Positions 51,708-62,765 are shown, numbered from the stretch's first letter. The stretch is DNA of 64,000 nucleotides from Diplolepis rosae (GCA_030998225.1 JAPYXD010000704.1:8060001-8124000), one strand, 5' to 3'. The notes: generated by a model not told the origin, from the letters alone. Numbers and translations: made by a program.

Positions 51708-51844
51708 AGACTGTGTTTCCACTTTGGACCACCTTGGCCCAACTTCTCGGTTCCTTGGGAATTCCCTCCGCGATGTACATCTAGAGGAGAACCGTTCCCA
51801 CGTACTCTGACACGCGGTATTACTTTTCGCACAAATGGTAACAT
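51708..51844 (-). CDS. Candidate first coding exon, Arg/Gly-rich
   Basis: From ATG 51842-51844 the minus strand reads MLPFVRKVIPRVRVRGNGSP, then LDVHRGG, then KLGQGGPKWKHS. GTGAGATT at 51707 is a near-consensus splice donor; without splicing a TGA follows at 51704. The block is clearly GC-richer than its flanks. The Arg-rich start resembles a mitochondrial presequence, but no family is recognised. Overlapping frames on both strands (51621-51959, 51592-51780) are alternatives. Confidence 0.3.
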
Positions 51845-51959
51845 TGTGTGTGGAAATTCGCTTGCGTGTGTTCAAACTGTAAACACCTTAAAAGTTGTTT
51901 GTGTACGTCCCTCCGGACTAGTAATAATCGCACGTTCCGAGAACTTTATAGTTTTGTAA

Positions 51960-53143
51960 AAGCTATTCGCATTGAAAGCGATAACTTACGATGTTTCGAG
52001 TATATATACTTTTGGAATAATGGAAAAGTTCTTGAACAGTGAATCAAATCGCCTCTGTCTTATTCCACAAATAGTCAACCAGATTTACTGAGCGAAATAA
52101 ATTGTCCTCCTCCAAAATGTATTTTTGGGCAAATACTTTTACTATTTTCTCTTTGCAGTCCTTTCTTACTCTTTTTCAAAAATTAACTTATGTTAGGAAT
52201 AAATTATACATGATGAGAATAGAATTTTTGGATTCCCGACTAAAAATTTACTATAAAAAATGTTTGGGACCTTATTAAATCTTTACAATTTTGTGGAATA
52301 TAATAGAAATCTATTTGAGAAATCTGTCATTTTCATTTTCGGAAAAATTTTGCATTAAAGTTCACAGTCAACTGTAAAAACTGATAATTTTTTAGTTGAA
52401 TTTTCTCTAGAATGATTCTTTATAAGATTTTGACAAAAACGAAGATGACAAACAATTTTTATTGTCATCTTTTGCAGTTTCGAAAATTTCACTAAGATCT
52501 AGCCGATCCGTGGGCTTTCGTCTGACGTTAAAGATGAAAATCATTTTTTAACCTAAAACATCAAAATATCTTGAGAAATACTCATTGTACGAAAAAAATG
52601 TCTATAGTAAAAACTTGTTTTATTGATCAAATGAGCACTATTTCTTCCGACGTTAAAACTTTTACTTTACCCACACAGTTTCTTTGCCATCCTGAGTAAT
52701 AATGATAATAATAATAGTCACTGCGACCACTTTTAGTACCTACATTGACGGGTCAACCATTGCTTGAATTTAGCCACAAAAAGTAGTTAAGGACACTTTC
52801 AACTGATTAATGTCAGCATTTAACTTTAATATTCCAAGATAAGGCTTCTTCCTTTTTAATCTGATTGCATCCCTTATTTCGTTCAGAGACGTGTTTTTGT
52901 TATTGAGGTAAAATCACATCCTTAATTTTAGTTCGGTAAATGAAAAAGCTTTTCACCGTCAGCATTTTCACGAATACCAAATACCTATAATCAAAGAAGT
53001 TTTGAATTGCATAACTTTTCGAGTTCTTCGTAGGAAAGTTCCTCCTCCCCTCGGACTGGTACCTTGACGAAGTCCTTCTCTTGGCTATGCCAAAACAGGA
53101 CGGGTGGGGAGGCTTAGCAGACGGCACTCGGGTCATGGAGGTT
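51960..53143. other. AT-rich stretch, nothing recognised
   Basis: No gene seen. The 78-codon minus-strand frame at 52900-53136 has no motif; its end abuts the R1-clade copy that begins at about 53144. Confidence 0.4.
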
Positions 53144-53865
53144 GTAGTGTCCCAATGAATCGGTGATCAAATGTAGGGGACTCTATAGACGGGCATCTTC
53201 CCATTGCGTGAAGGGTGCCCTATAAACGGGTCTATCCCAGGTTGAGAGTGGGGGACGCTATAAACGCGTCCATACCCATGCATGGAGAAGGATGTATGCC
53301 CCAGGTAGCGGTGCTGAGAGAGAGTCTGAGAGTGCTTGTGAGGAATGAGTGAACTGAACGAATATCAGCGCCGCATGACTGTGATATGTGTCCTTCGAAT
53401 GTGAGAGGAGAACCTATAGACGGTCTCCCTCTTCAAAAAGGCTAAGAGCGAATTGGTGTATGGAATCTCCTGGGGGACACTGCAAGGCCTCCGCAGTCTG
53501 TGACGAAGAAGAGTCCAAACGATCGTTTCTGTATGGCGCCCCACTGGGAGTGCTTCATCGCCGAGTGGTGTCTTCCCCGGCCCACGAGGAGGCGAGGCTG
53601 CTGTGAACCTAGCTCTGCCGAGGTGGTGTGCCATACGGGATCAGAAGCCAGCCACTTCGGGACCTTGATCAGGTAGTGCGTATTGAACACAGGTGTCGGA
53701 GCCTGTGTTGCCTCGAGCGAGTCCGGTCTGTCCGTGTATTCCGGGACCGGCTAAGCGGAGGTTGGGCCTCAGGGAACTGGGGTAGGACTTCGGTCCGAGG
53801 GTACACCCGTTCCCAACTATTCCGACCCGCTCCTCTACGCACGATGTGCTGGTAAAAATGATTTA

Positions 53866-54693
53866 TGGATTCGAAAAAGAAAACGATGGAGAAAGAGCAC
53901 TTGGGTGCTCCTTCTGGAGCTGAAGAATGGAAATAGAGAAATAGAGAAAATAGAGAAGCTAGCCAGGGCCCTGAGCGTAATACAAAAGGGTATGCTCAGG
54001 AACAACCCTGGCTTTGTAAAAGACTCAGTAAACTTCAAAATAAAGGTGAGAAGAGGGCAGCCCCCTCCCCCCTCAGGAAAGAACTCCTGAGAGGGGGAAG
54101 GGCGGCCCGTCACCGTCGTAGGCACAGGTGACCAAGAGCCAGGTCCCGATTAAAGATGGGGACTGGCAAGTGGTCGCCAAAAAGAAAAAAAAGAAAAAGG
54201 AAAATAAAAAAGTAGATACGGAGAGGAAGGCGAAGGGCCCTGTTCAAGAAGCACAGGGTTCAAACAAAAAGAGGACTTCGAAGCGCTTCTCGCCCGCCAG
54301 GTCGGGCGACGCCATCAAGGTGTCGGCAAAGGACGGCCAGTCCTACGCCGACATCTTGAAGGAGATGAAGGCGAAAGTCGACCCCCGGAAGACAGGACTT
54401 GAGGTAAATTGAGGATCGGGTGGGTAGCGTGCCGCATTCTCGAGCACGTGGAAGTCGCCCGCTGCTTGAGATGCCTTGGGTACCGCCGCGGGTCCCGGGG
54501 CTGCAGCAACACCGACAGGAAAAACGCCTGTTGGAGATGCGGCGCCATGGGACACTTGGCCAGGAGTTGTAAGACGCCACCAAGGTGCCTGACATGCGCA
54601 GACAGGGACGACAAAGAAGTCGCCCATATGTCAGGAAGCGGCTCCTGTCCGGTCTTCCGGGAAGAGCTTCGGAGGTTGAGAGGCATGAATTGA
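53866..54693 (+). pseudogene. R1-clade ORF1 with internal deletions
   Basis: The start region is degenerate. Readable parts are the coiled-coil block (EKLARALSVIQKGMLRNNPG), the Lys-rich linker with KVDTERKAKGPVQEAQ, SYADILKEMKAKVDPRKTG, and then, after a deletion of roughly 0.36 kb, RIGWVACRILEHVEVARCLR with the knuckles CLRCLGYRRGSRGC and CWRCGAMGHLARSC and the third C-x2-C unit. Ends RLRGMN at 54693. Frames change at both junctions. Confidence 0.85.
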
Positions 54694-56047
54694 AGTTCCT
54701 GCAACTCAACCTCGAAAGGGGGAAGGATGCCCTGGACCTCCTGATGCAGACTGCCAGGGAGAGGGGGGCCGATGTGCTGCTCATTAGTGAGCAGTACAAG
54801 TGGTTCGAAAACTCTGCTTGGTATCAGGATGCATCAAGGAGGGCCGGCATCCTTGTTTGTAACCCTGATTTGGGCGTCGGGGACTTCCTGGAGACCGACG
54901 CGGGGTTCGTTTGGGTTGATGTGGCGGGTGTGCATGCGTACAGCTGCTACTTTTCCACCGGCGATCCCTTCGATGTCTTTGAGACCCAGATCCTCCTCCT
55001 TGTGGAAGGCCTCCGTGAGATTATCGGGCGATCCCTCATAGGGGGTGACTTCAACAGTAAGTCGCCTGAGTAGGGTGAGGCCCGCCTAGATAGGAGGGGA
55101 ATCTTGGTTGACGAGATGGTCGCTAGGAACGAACTGATCGTCTTGAATTAGGGCGGCGAATTTACGTTCAGACGAGGAGCGGGGGATCAATAATTGATCT
55201 GACAATTGACGCACCTCGCCTCGCTTCAAGGATAAGCGACTGGTCGGTCCTCGAGGTACTAACCTTGAGTGACCACCGGTGCATCGAATTCACACTAGAA
55301 CAACGGTGTCAGGCGGTGCATAAGGGTAGGGGCGGCAAAAGAAGGAGCCCCTCCTGGAACACGAGACGACTCAGCAGGGAAAGACTTCGCGAACACCTCG
55401 AAGAAACCAGGCTCATCGATGAGCTTGGTTGGGTCTGCCCTGCTGGGTCGTTTGAAGCTGCTGTGCGCTCGGTGAGGCAGGAGGTGGTCGCGGCTGGCGA
55501 CTACTCGATGCCTCGCCGTGAGCTCAGGCAGGCCAAGGGTTCGATGTACTGGTGGAACGACCAGTTGTCAGCCCTACGTAGAGAATGCCTCGCAGCGCGG
55601 CGAAAATTCACCCGTTCAAAGGGGGATGCTACGCTGCACGAGGCATGGAAAGGGGCAAAAACAGCTTTGAGGCGAGGCATAAAGAAAAGTCGACTTCAAT
55701 GCTGGAAAGACTTGATCGGTGAGGTCGAGAAGGACCCATGGGGTCTCGCCTTCAAAATAGTCACCAAGAGATTGGTGGCTAGAAGGAAGACCCCGGGCCT
55801 GGATAATCCCGATCGAGTCCAGTACATTGTGCGAAGCTTGTTTCCACACGTGGAGCCGTTCCAAAGACAGGACCGAAGTTCCTGCGTGGTCCGGCGCGAA
55901 GAACTCTTCACTCTCGAAGAACTAAAGGGGGCGGGTGGAAGGTTTAAGGCAAATACAGCGCCGGGTATCGACGGGGTGCCGAACGAGATCCTCAAAGAGG
56001 TGATTGGGGCATACCCGGAGATCCTTCTAGAAACTTTTGACTCATGT
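54690..56047 (+). pseudogene. R1-clade ORF2 (endonuclease and start of RT), stops and frameshift
   Basis: The endonuclease part is readable from ELKFLQLNLERGKDALDLLM through LLISEQYKWFENSAWY and IGGDFNSKSPE. It is then broken by TAG at 55071-55073 and another at about 55148, and by a frameshift before SDHRCIEF (55268 on). The frame from 55265 runs cleanly through RKFTRSKGDATLHEAWKGAK, FKIVTKRLVARRKTPGLDNP and TAPGIDGVPNEILKEVIGAY before the 3' truncation. The RT catalytic motifs are absent. Confidence 0.9.
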
Positions 56048-56062
56048 TATTATTTTTTATGA

Positions 56063-56861
56063 TAGCACCATAATTTATTTATCCCGGTAACACTTTAACA
56101 AGAAATAAAATATCATGTTCAGAAATTGCTCAACTTGTTCCCAAGTTCCGATACGGGCCCGATCGGATTTTCCACATGTGGTTGCAGTGGGGCACATGGT
56201 GACACCCGTGTCGGAACCACATTGGATTATGATTGATAGCCGAAAGCGTCTTTTTTCCACAGAAAGATTTTCAAATTCTTTAAATATTGTTAATATTATT
56301 GTTAATAATTTGTTGAGAGAACTTTTAGCGAGAAAGTTGATCAGTAGGCTTTCAGGTACTTTTCTAATATATTTTGAGATTTTTTAATCCAATACTGCGG
56401 TCAGGATAGGAATTTATTTAACTGCGCTCCAGCGCACCGATACCGATACCGATACTGTACGTTGTTTCTGGCTTTCATCCCGATATTCTGGCTCCACTTT
56501 TCGGGATTCTTTGATCTTTTCCTTCCATCTTCAGGATTTTTTCTTGGGACATTTTTACGACCACAATCATAAATTTTTGACAATTTGTTAACTTATTTAA
56601 TGCAATAAATTACCGTTTTTCGCGATAAATTACATGTTTTCTCTTCAAAGGTAAATCATGAATTGACTTAGAAAGAATAAAAACACAGAAAAGCTTCAGA
56701 ATATTTTTCCAGAAAATATATTCCGAACTGCCGTAAGCAGAACTGTTCCTAAAACTCTAAACATTGTGCGTTATTGAAGTTCTCTAATGCATTTTGTTAT
56801 TATTATTGCCAACATAAAGTGTATATATATCATTTCTTCCCCATCGTCTGGAGTGTTTCTA
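56063..56861. other. AT-rich stretch with a dispersed repeat fragment
   Basis: 56238-56289 duplicates 14384-14437. Otherwise nothing supported; short frames (56115-56387) lack motifs. Confidence 0.4.
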
Positions 56862-56890
56862 CCAGAGGTTTTAGTTGAAATTTTCCGGTA
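56862..56890. mobile_element. Lone mariner TIR
   Basis: CCAGAGGTTTTAGTTGAAAT with TTTCCGGTA following matches the 31160/32493 mariner TIR, preceded by TA. No transposase follows; the ~100-bp satellite begins here instead. Confidence 0.6.
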
Positions 56891-58504
56891 TTGTATTGAT
56901 TCGTAAATGTTAATTTTCGCATTTTCAGGATTAAAAAATCGTCTTGCTTTACTGTCTTGACATAATTAAAGCTAATACGAGCCAGTCCAGTATTGTATTA
57001 ATTTGTAAATGTTAATTTTCAGGAATAGAAAAATCGTCTTGCGGTACTGTCTTAATATAATTAACGGTAATGCAAGCGAGTCCAGTATTGTATTGATTCG
57101 TAAATGTTATTTTTCGCATTTTCAGGTTTAGAAATCGTCTTGCGGTACTGTCTTAATATAATTAAAGCTAATACGAGCGATTCCAGTATTGTATTAATTC
57201 GTCAATGTTATTTTTCGCATTTTCAGGTTTAGAAATTGGGTTTCCGGTACTGTCTTAATATAATTAAAGCTAATACGAGCGCATCCAGTATTATATTAAT
57301 CCGTAAATGTTATTTCTCGCGTTTTTAGGAGTAGAAATCGGTTTGCGATACTGTCTTATTATAAACATATTACTTCCAAAAGTATTGGCAACAACGTCTT
57401 CTACGCGTAATTCATACATGTCAGTTTAAAATAATTTTAAAAGATTATATTCCTTGCAATTCCTGGATTAGTACCTGTATTGCTGGAGGTTTTTACTATA
57501 AATAGAATACTCTCGAGAAAGTATGTCCAAACGTAAATTGATACGGTCATTTAAACAAATAAAAAATCATATCTATTATCTCGGGCGTGCTCGCACGGCC
57601 ATTATAAAGTATATAAGAGTGAGTCTAATTTTATATTAACTCATAAATGCTATTCTTCGTGTTTCCAGGGCTAGAAGACGGTTTACGGTACTTTCTTAAT
57701 ATGAATATAATACCTTTAAAAGTACTGGCAACGACGTTTTTTACGACTATATCATATATGTCAAATTAAAAAGAACTAAAAAAATTCTATTCTTCGCGTT
57801 TTCAGCACTAGAAACTGCATTACGGGATTGGTGTACTATAAACACAATACTTTCGAAAAAATATTGTGAGCCGGAAATTCACACGAAAATTCAAGCTAAT
57901 ACGAGCGAGTCCAGTATTGCATTAATCCGTAAATGTTATTTTTCGCGTTTTTAGGATTAGAAATCGGTTTGCGGTACTGTTTTAAAATAATTAAAGCTAA
58001 TACGAGCGAGTCCAGTATTGTATTAATTCATAAATGTTATTTTTCGCATTTTCAGGATTAAAAAATCGTCTTGCGGTACTGTCTCAATATAATTAAAGCT
58101 AATACGAGCCAGTCCAATATTGTATTAATTCGTGAATGTTAATTTTCGCATTTTCAGGATTAAAAAAACGTCTTCCGGTACTGTCTTAATGTAATTAAAG
58201 CTAATACGAGCCAGTCCAGTATTGTATTAATTTGTAAATGTTAATTTTCGCATTTTCAGGAATAGAAAAATCGTCTTGCGGTACTGTCTTAATATAATTA
58301 AAGCTAATACGAGCGAGTCCAGTATTGTATTAATGCGTAAATGTTATTTTTCGCGGTTTTAGAATTAGAAATCGGTTTACGGTACTGTCTCAATAGAAAT
58401 ACAATGTCTCCAAAAGTACTGGCAACAACGTTTTTTACGAGTATATCATACACGTGAGTTTAAAATAATCGCGTTCACAGGATTAGTAACGGTATTACGG
58501 GATT
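56880..58504 (+). repeat. ~100-bp satellite array
   Basis: Units carry AGTCCAGTATTGTATTAATT, CGTAAATGTTATTTTTCGC, TTTTCAGGATTAGAAATCG, GGTACTGTCTTAATATAATT and AAAGCTAATACGAGCGA. Measured spacings between TCCAGTATT words near 56986, 57081, 57182 and 57283 are 95-101 bp. A second unit type with AAAAGTACTGGCAACAACG and ACGAGTATATCATAC (about 57375, 57725, 58410) alternates at longer intervals, giving a higher-order pattern. The array resumes at 60193 after a solo-LTR-like insertion. Confidence 0.85.
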
Positions 58505-58685
58505 GCTTTGTAACATCCCTACTTTCCCCCTGGTTGCCAGACGCTTCAGTCAGCCAGGGTTCGGTAGGAGTGGGGGAGTAGGGAATGAAATGATTCATGA
58601 AACGGTCGTATACAGTTTAAATAAGAGTTTATTAAATATAGACAATAGATTATGGTACAAGAAGATATATAACATTTTATGACGG

Positions 58686-58865
58686 GATGTGTGCGTGTAT
58701 GTGTGCGTGTATGTGTGCGTGTGAGTGGATATAAACATAGATTGTTGTGTGCCGGTGCCCGTGTAATAGAGTTTACGTGTGCCTGTGTGTGTGCGGGTGA
58801 GTGTGTGCGTGGGTGTGTGTGTGTGTATGTGTGCGTGCGCGTGCGCGAATGCGTGAGCGTGTGGT
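58686..58865 (+). repeat. (GTGTGC)n-rich microsatellite
   Basis: Irregular GTGTGCGTGTATGTGTGC units inside the solo-LTR-like element. Confidence 0.85.
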
Positions 58866-59198
58866 TGCCGGAATGTGCGTAGGAACGTAAGAGGAGTGCG
58901 TGTGAGGAAAAAGTGAGGAAAGACTGGGCACTGGCCTATTGGTTCGTGTTTCTGGAATAAATGAAAACACTGTTATTTATTGTTTACGCTGTGATATGTT
59001 ATCGTTCCGGAGCACGGGCCTCCGGGTAACGCTCAAATCACCTCCGATCCCTCTCCTTTGGGTACGTACGGTCCGTCTAGTCGGAGTCAAGTCTGTGTCG
59101 TCGTAGGGTAGGGCGCTCCCAGCGGTATCTGGGTCCGCGCCCTGCCCTTAGGACCCCGGCCATGGCGGTATCCAGGGAGCCGGGGTTTCGGGTTTGTC

Positions 59199-59227
59199 GT
59201 TCGGTCGGTCGGTCGGTCGGTCGGTCA
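59199..59227 (+). repeat. (GGTC)n microsatellite
   Basis: Seven GGTC units in TCGGTCGGTCGGTCGG, inside the solo-LTR-like element. Confidence 0.9.
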
Positions 59228-59349
59228 GTTATAAGAAAAGGAGGGGGAGGAGGTAGTGATCTCGCGTGATTGGTGGGGCCGGTATCGGTCTTCGTAGCGC
59301 GTTCGGTCGGGTTTGGCAGTGTTCGAGTCAGTCAAACATGATTGTAGCT

Positions 59350-59510
59350 CGGGTCAAGTGCGGGTGAAATCCACTTTAAAACGTCCGGGTCGAGTGCGGG
59401 TCGAGTTCGGGTCAAGTGCGGGTCGAGTCCGTGTCAAGTGCGGGTCAAGTTATGGTCGGGTGCGGTTCAAGTTCGCGGTTGTGTGCGGGTCTGGTTCGGG
59501 TGTGACGTCC
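59350..59510 (+). repeat. GGGTCAAGTGC minisatellite
   Basis: About ten degenerate 10-12-bp units: GGGTCAAGTGC, GGGTCGAGTGC, GGGTCGAGTTC and similar. Confidence 0.75.
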
Positions 59511-59511
59511 T

Positions 59512-59785
59512 CACCCAGGGATGTCGGGGCCAGGGTCAGTCAGGTGCGCCTGAAGCTGATTCAAGGCCCATGTCGAAAGCCGACCACGGGGGAACCCATT
59601 CGTCTGTGTTCGACGCGGCATCCTATGGAGATTAGTTCGGTCAGGGGGGTGACGTCCTCACCCAGGGATGTCGGGGCCAGGGTCAGTCACGTGCGCCTGA
59701 AGCTGATTCCCGGCCCATGTCGAAAGCCGACCATGGGGGAACCCATTCGTCGGTGTTCGACGCGGCATCCTCTGGGGATTAGTCC
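59512..59785 (+). repeat. 137-bp tandem duplication
   Basis: GTGACGTCCTCACCCAGGGA starts at 59512 and again at 59649. The two units differ at only a handful of positions through CATGTCGAAAGCCGACCA and GTTCGACGCGGCATCCT. A third, more diverged unit may follow to about 59920. Confidence 0.85.
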
Positions 59786-60192
59786 GGTCAGGGTTTGTTG
59801 CCACATCCTGGTGAAGCCTGAGCAGCACCTAGTCAGGGGAACCTGAAGCTAAGTGCCGGCTCGCACCGAGAACTGGCCATGGGAGCGCCCATTCGCCAGT
59901 GCTCGGTTCGGCTCTACCAGGAAGTCGGAGGGTGCTGGAGATACCTTCCTGTGGGAGTACCCACCAGGAGAGGCATCTCCGGGCTCTCGTCCAGTGCGAC
60001 GCTCGAGTGTGACCCGGCTCGCCGCCCCTGGTGAACTGCCCTTTCTCGGCTCTCCGGCCTTCCCTTTATACCCATCCGCGCGTGGTGGGGGAAGACGGAG
60101 AGCAGTGGGGGTCGCTGCTGCGCGCGCTGGTCGGTAGGCTGGTGGGGGAGAACGTGACCGCGTGTACTGCCGAGTACAGTCCGTCACAGCTT

Positions 60193-60300
60193 TTACTATA
60201 AATACAATACTTTCAAAAAAAGTATTGCTAAAGAAACTTTTTTTTACACGTATATCATACATGTTAATTCAAAATAACCAAAAAATTCAATATCATTCTT
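60193..60300 (+). repeat. Satellite array, resumed
   Basis: ACTATAAATACAATACTTTC, AAAGTATTGCTAAAG and ACGTATATCATACATG continue the second satellite unit type interrupted at 58504. Confidence 0.75.
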
Positions 60301-61550
60301 TTCGATCAAAAAAATGTCCTCACTCGCGATCATCTTAACGCCTGTACTATAATATGTTCAAGAGAGTGTTTCTGTACCGATTTCAGTGACTTTTCTGACG
60401 AATTTCTTCGCACACGTGGTATGGGGTTTGCTTTCCTCGAACGCTCGAGCACATAGAAATCTCGAGTGCCCGGGACATTGAAAAGATTTTTGAATGTGCA
60501 TACTGTTTGGAGTTGTAACTTGACTCTTCATAAAAGTTTTCTCCTATACAGAAAACTCTCAATATTTTCTAAATCAGTTTTCTCTCTGTCTTGAAACGGA
60601 GTGGCAGACTACCAAACGGTCTGTCGACTCCGTGCTGGAAGAAAGAAGAAGAAAATTTTTCCCAAATTCAAATTCTACCTTTCTGCTTCCTCTGTGCGTC
60701 GGCAAATCGAGAATAGATTTTGAAAGAAATTCTTAATTTAGTTTCAATTTTTCTTTTTTTTATTAACATGGATCCGCCGTTCCGCGTTCGTGTTTTGTGT
60801 TGTGTTGTGCAGGCTCATCAAGTGTGTTGTGTCAAAAATTGTGTCTTTCCAAGTTGTGTTTGATTTCTTATATAAAAAATATTATTTAAAAAATCATCCC
60901 CTTTACACTGTCTTGTGCTCATTTTTGAGGAGAAACGGACTTACGGTCAACACTTTCCACGAATCTGCTGAACTGGAGTTCATGTTTTTATTTTTGAGGA
61001 CTGGGTTTCGATATGTCTCGTCCCTGGACGTTTGGATCTTGCCCCACCCTTACATAAGTCAACTGCATGTTTTTATTAAAAAAAAATTTTAAGAAAAAAA
61101 AAGACCAAAAAACATAAAAAAGGAAAAATCTAATTTAAAATGTACATCTAAATTTTTGCATGTTTACAGCTTAGTCATTAAGTCCTTGAAAAACATTTTT
61201 TTGGCACTGAAAAGGGCCCCCATTTATGGCCGAAACGTTTCCCTTTAACCCCCCTCCCCCTTTTTGATTATTTTTATGAATAGTTGTTTAGCTTCCCTAT
61301 GATTTATATGATTCTGTTTTTTAGCTTCCTTTTTATAATATGTCCATAAATTAAAGATTTCAACGTTAAGAAACTTACCCAATGCCAATAGAAAAATAAT
61401 TAAACGAATACCTTTAGAAGGTTTTTCTCATTTGACCTTAATTCGTATTGTTTACAGTGACTTAAATATTGTGTCTAAGCAAAAAAATAGAATTAACTCG
61501 TAAAAATTTTTGTGCGATTATTTATTTTGACTTTTGACGTGGAATATCAA
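60301..61550. other. Unassigned AT-rich stretch with a retroelement-tail-like motif
   Basis: The 100-codon frame at 60790-61092 is hydrophobic, without a recognisable domain, and not called. Near 61194, CACTGAAAAGGGCCCCCATT with TATGGCCGAAACG following is similar in plan (CTGA.., GGCC stem, GAAACG) to the hammerhead-like core at 296-325, but with a base change in the CTGANGA box. Confidence 0.35.
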
Positions 61551-61555
61551 CACAA

Positions 61556-61980
61556 AAATGCATCGATCCACTTATTTCCACTTTTGGCGATGAAGTCTCA
61601 TCCTATGTTACTGTGAAGCGCTGGTATAACGAGTTTAATCGTGGCCGTCACTCGCTCAACGACGAATTTCGTAAAGACCGTCCAAAATCAGTTGTTGGTC
61701 CAGAAAACATTGATGCTGTGCAAAAACTGATAATGCAAGATCGTCATGTGACATACTGTGAGATTGAGGCAACCTTAGGCATTATTTCCACCAGCATGCA
61801 TATAATATTGCATGCACATTTAGCCGTGAAAAATATTTGTTCTCGTTGGATTCCACATAATTTGACAAAACCATGTGTTAGAGTTGTCTCAAGCGAAATG
61901 GAAAAAATGCTATGACACATGGTTCGAACGCATGAAAAAGTGTATAGATCATGAAGGAGAATACTTTGAAAAATAATAAA
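61556..61980 (+). mobile_element. Internally deleted mariner remnant
   Basis: A mariner N-terminal coding block is joined directly to the last ~30 codons and the 3' flank, which ends near 62060 with TAGTACCCCTCGTATTA. No left TIR was identified. Confidence 0.7.
61583..61976 (+). pseudogene. Mariner transposase: HTH joined to C-terminus, catalytic core deleted
   Basis: Reads STFGDEVSSYVTVKRWYNEF and NRGRHSLNDEFRKDRPKS, then NIDAVQKLIMQDRHVTYCEI and AVKNICSRWIPHNLTK, the two HTH domains and the WIPHNLT linker. After PCVRV the frame shifts by one, and LSQAKWKKCYDTWFERMKKC followed by IDHEGEYFEK-stop is the transposase C-terminus. D1, D2 and D3 are all absent. The 100-codon open frame (61613-61915) therefore encodes only the DNA-binding half plus an out-of-frame tail. 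Confidence 0.85.
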
Positions 61981-61989
61981 GCCATTTTT

Positions 61990-62540
61990 GATGATAAATT
62001 ACTGTTTTTCATTATGAGGCGCAAAATATAAATAGTACCCCTCGTATTACGATTCAAGGCTATGAGTCAATAACAGAACCTATATCACATATAAAATTCA
62101 AAATTTTTGAAATTAAAGAAAAAAATTTAAGAGCCTTTACATTGTACCTCTCCTTTAATTTCGCAAATTTGGAACTCATTACGTCATTTTGCATGGATAT
62201 CAATTTACAGAAAAAAAATACCAGTACGGTCTTTTCAACGTATCAACAATTTTATTCCGAAAATTATACGAAGTTATGGTTGACTTCGTCGAAGACAGTA
62301 TCAAAATTGATTTCGTTCTCCACTTTTCTTATTACTACTAATATAACTAAGGTAGAAGGAAGAATCAAGTATTCATAAAAATTTAATTTCCTAATTATAT
62401 TCGATTCCATTCTTCTTACCGGAGCTTTCTATACTTGTATACTAAATTCACTACAGAAATTTCTAATAGTTTAGGGTAAATAGCAAAACAAATGTGCATG
62501 TTATGCACGAATAAGTTTTTATGTGCCTCCGGCGCGTAAA
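61990..62540. other. AT-rich stretch, nothing recognised
   Basis: The 78-codon frame 62142-62378 has no motif. Confidence 0.4.
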
Positions 62541-62565
62541 CTCGTTTTTTCACTACAGTCCAGAG

Positions 62566-62590
62566 TAGCGCAATGTTGTGTATTGCGCTA
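62566..62590. repeat. Perfect 9-bp hairpin palindrome
   Basis: TAGCGCAAT and ATTGCGCTA are separated by a seven-base loop. Confidence 0.8.
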
Positions 62591-62609
62591 CAGAGGAATA
62601 AAATGTGAA

Positions 62610-62765
62610 AATTGAACTGCGCATGCGCCTATTACGATACAGCGGAGTGTAATTTTCTTATTCTTCTTCTTCTTCTTCTTCTTCGTACAGCGTTAGCACC
62701 CTACTGACGAAGCCTTGTACATTTGAACTGTGCATGCTCTATTATAACACGCTACTACTACACAA
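62610..62765 (+). repeat. Dispersed repeat, copy 2 (see 7846-7993), with (TTC)n
   Basis: Shares CGCCTATTACGATACAGCGG, AGCCTTGTACATTTGAACTG and CGCTACTACTACACAA with the first copy. The TTC tract has expanded to about nine units here. Confidence 0.75.

Larger units (their letters stand above)
53144..56047 (+). mobile_element. R1-clade retrotransposon, second copy, 3'-truncated and damaged
   Basis: 5' UTR 53144-53865, ORF1 remnant from 53866, ORF2 from about 54690. Homology to the copy at 36.7-42.2 kb stops at about 56047, within the RT region (after PEILLETFDSC), and AT-rich DNA follows. There are two ORF1 deletions: VKDSVN is joined to FKIKVRRGQ, and GLEV is joined to the GSGG/RIGWV region. 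Same family as the other two copies. Confidence 0.9.
58509..60188. mobile_element. Solo-LTR-like element (1680 bp), TG...CA, GCTT duplication
   Basis: GCTT (58505-58508) precedes TGTAACATCCCTACTTTCCC, and GTCCGTCACA precedes GCTT (60189-60192). The satellite is continuous on both sides. TG/CA ends with a 4-bp duplication are what an LTR insertion leaves. The end GTCACA is like that of the LTR at 44316. The interior is GC-rich and repeat-laden, without pol. Frames at 59313-60262 are artefacts of repeats. It could also be a TRIM element. Confidence 0.65.

Noticed and set aside
59313..60262. 177- and 137-codon frames in the solo-LTR-like element
   Set aside because: Translate tandem repeats (duplicated VTSSPRDVGARVS peptide); no domain or initiation support.
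60790..61092. 100-codon hydrophobic plus-strand frame
   Set aside because: AT-driven Phe/Leu/Tyr composition, no motif, no splice or promoter support.
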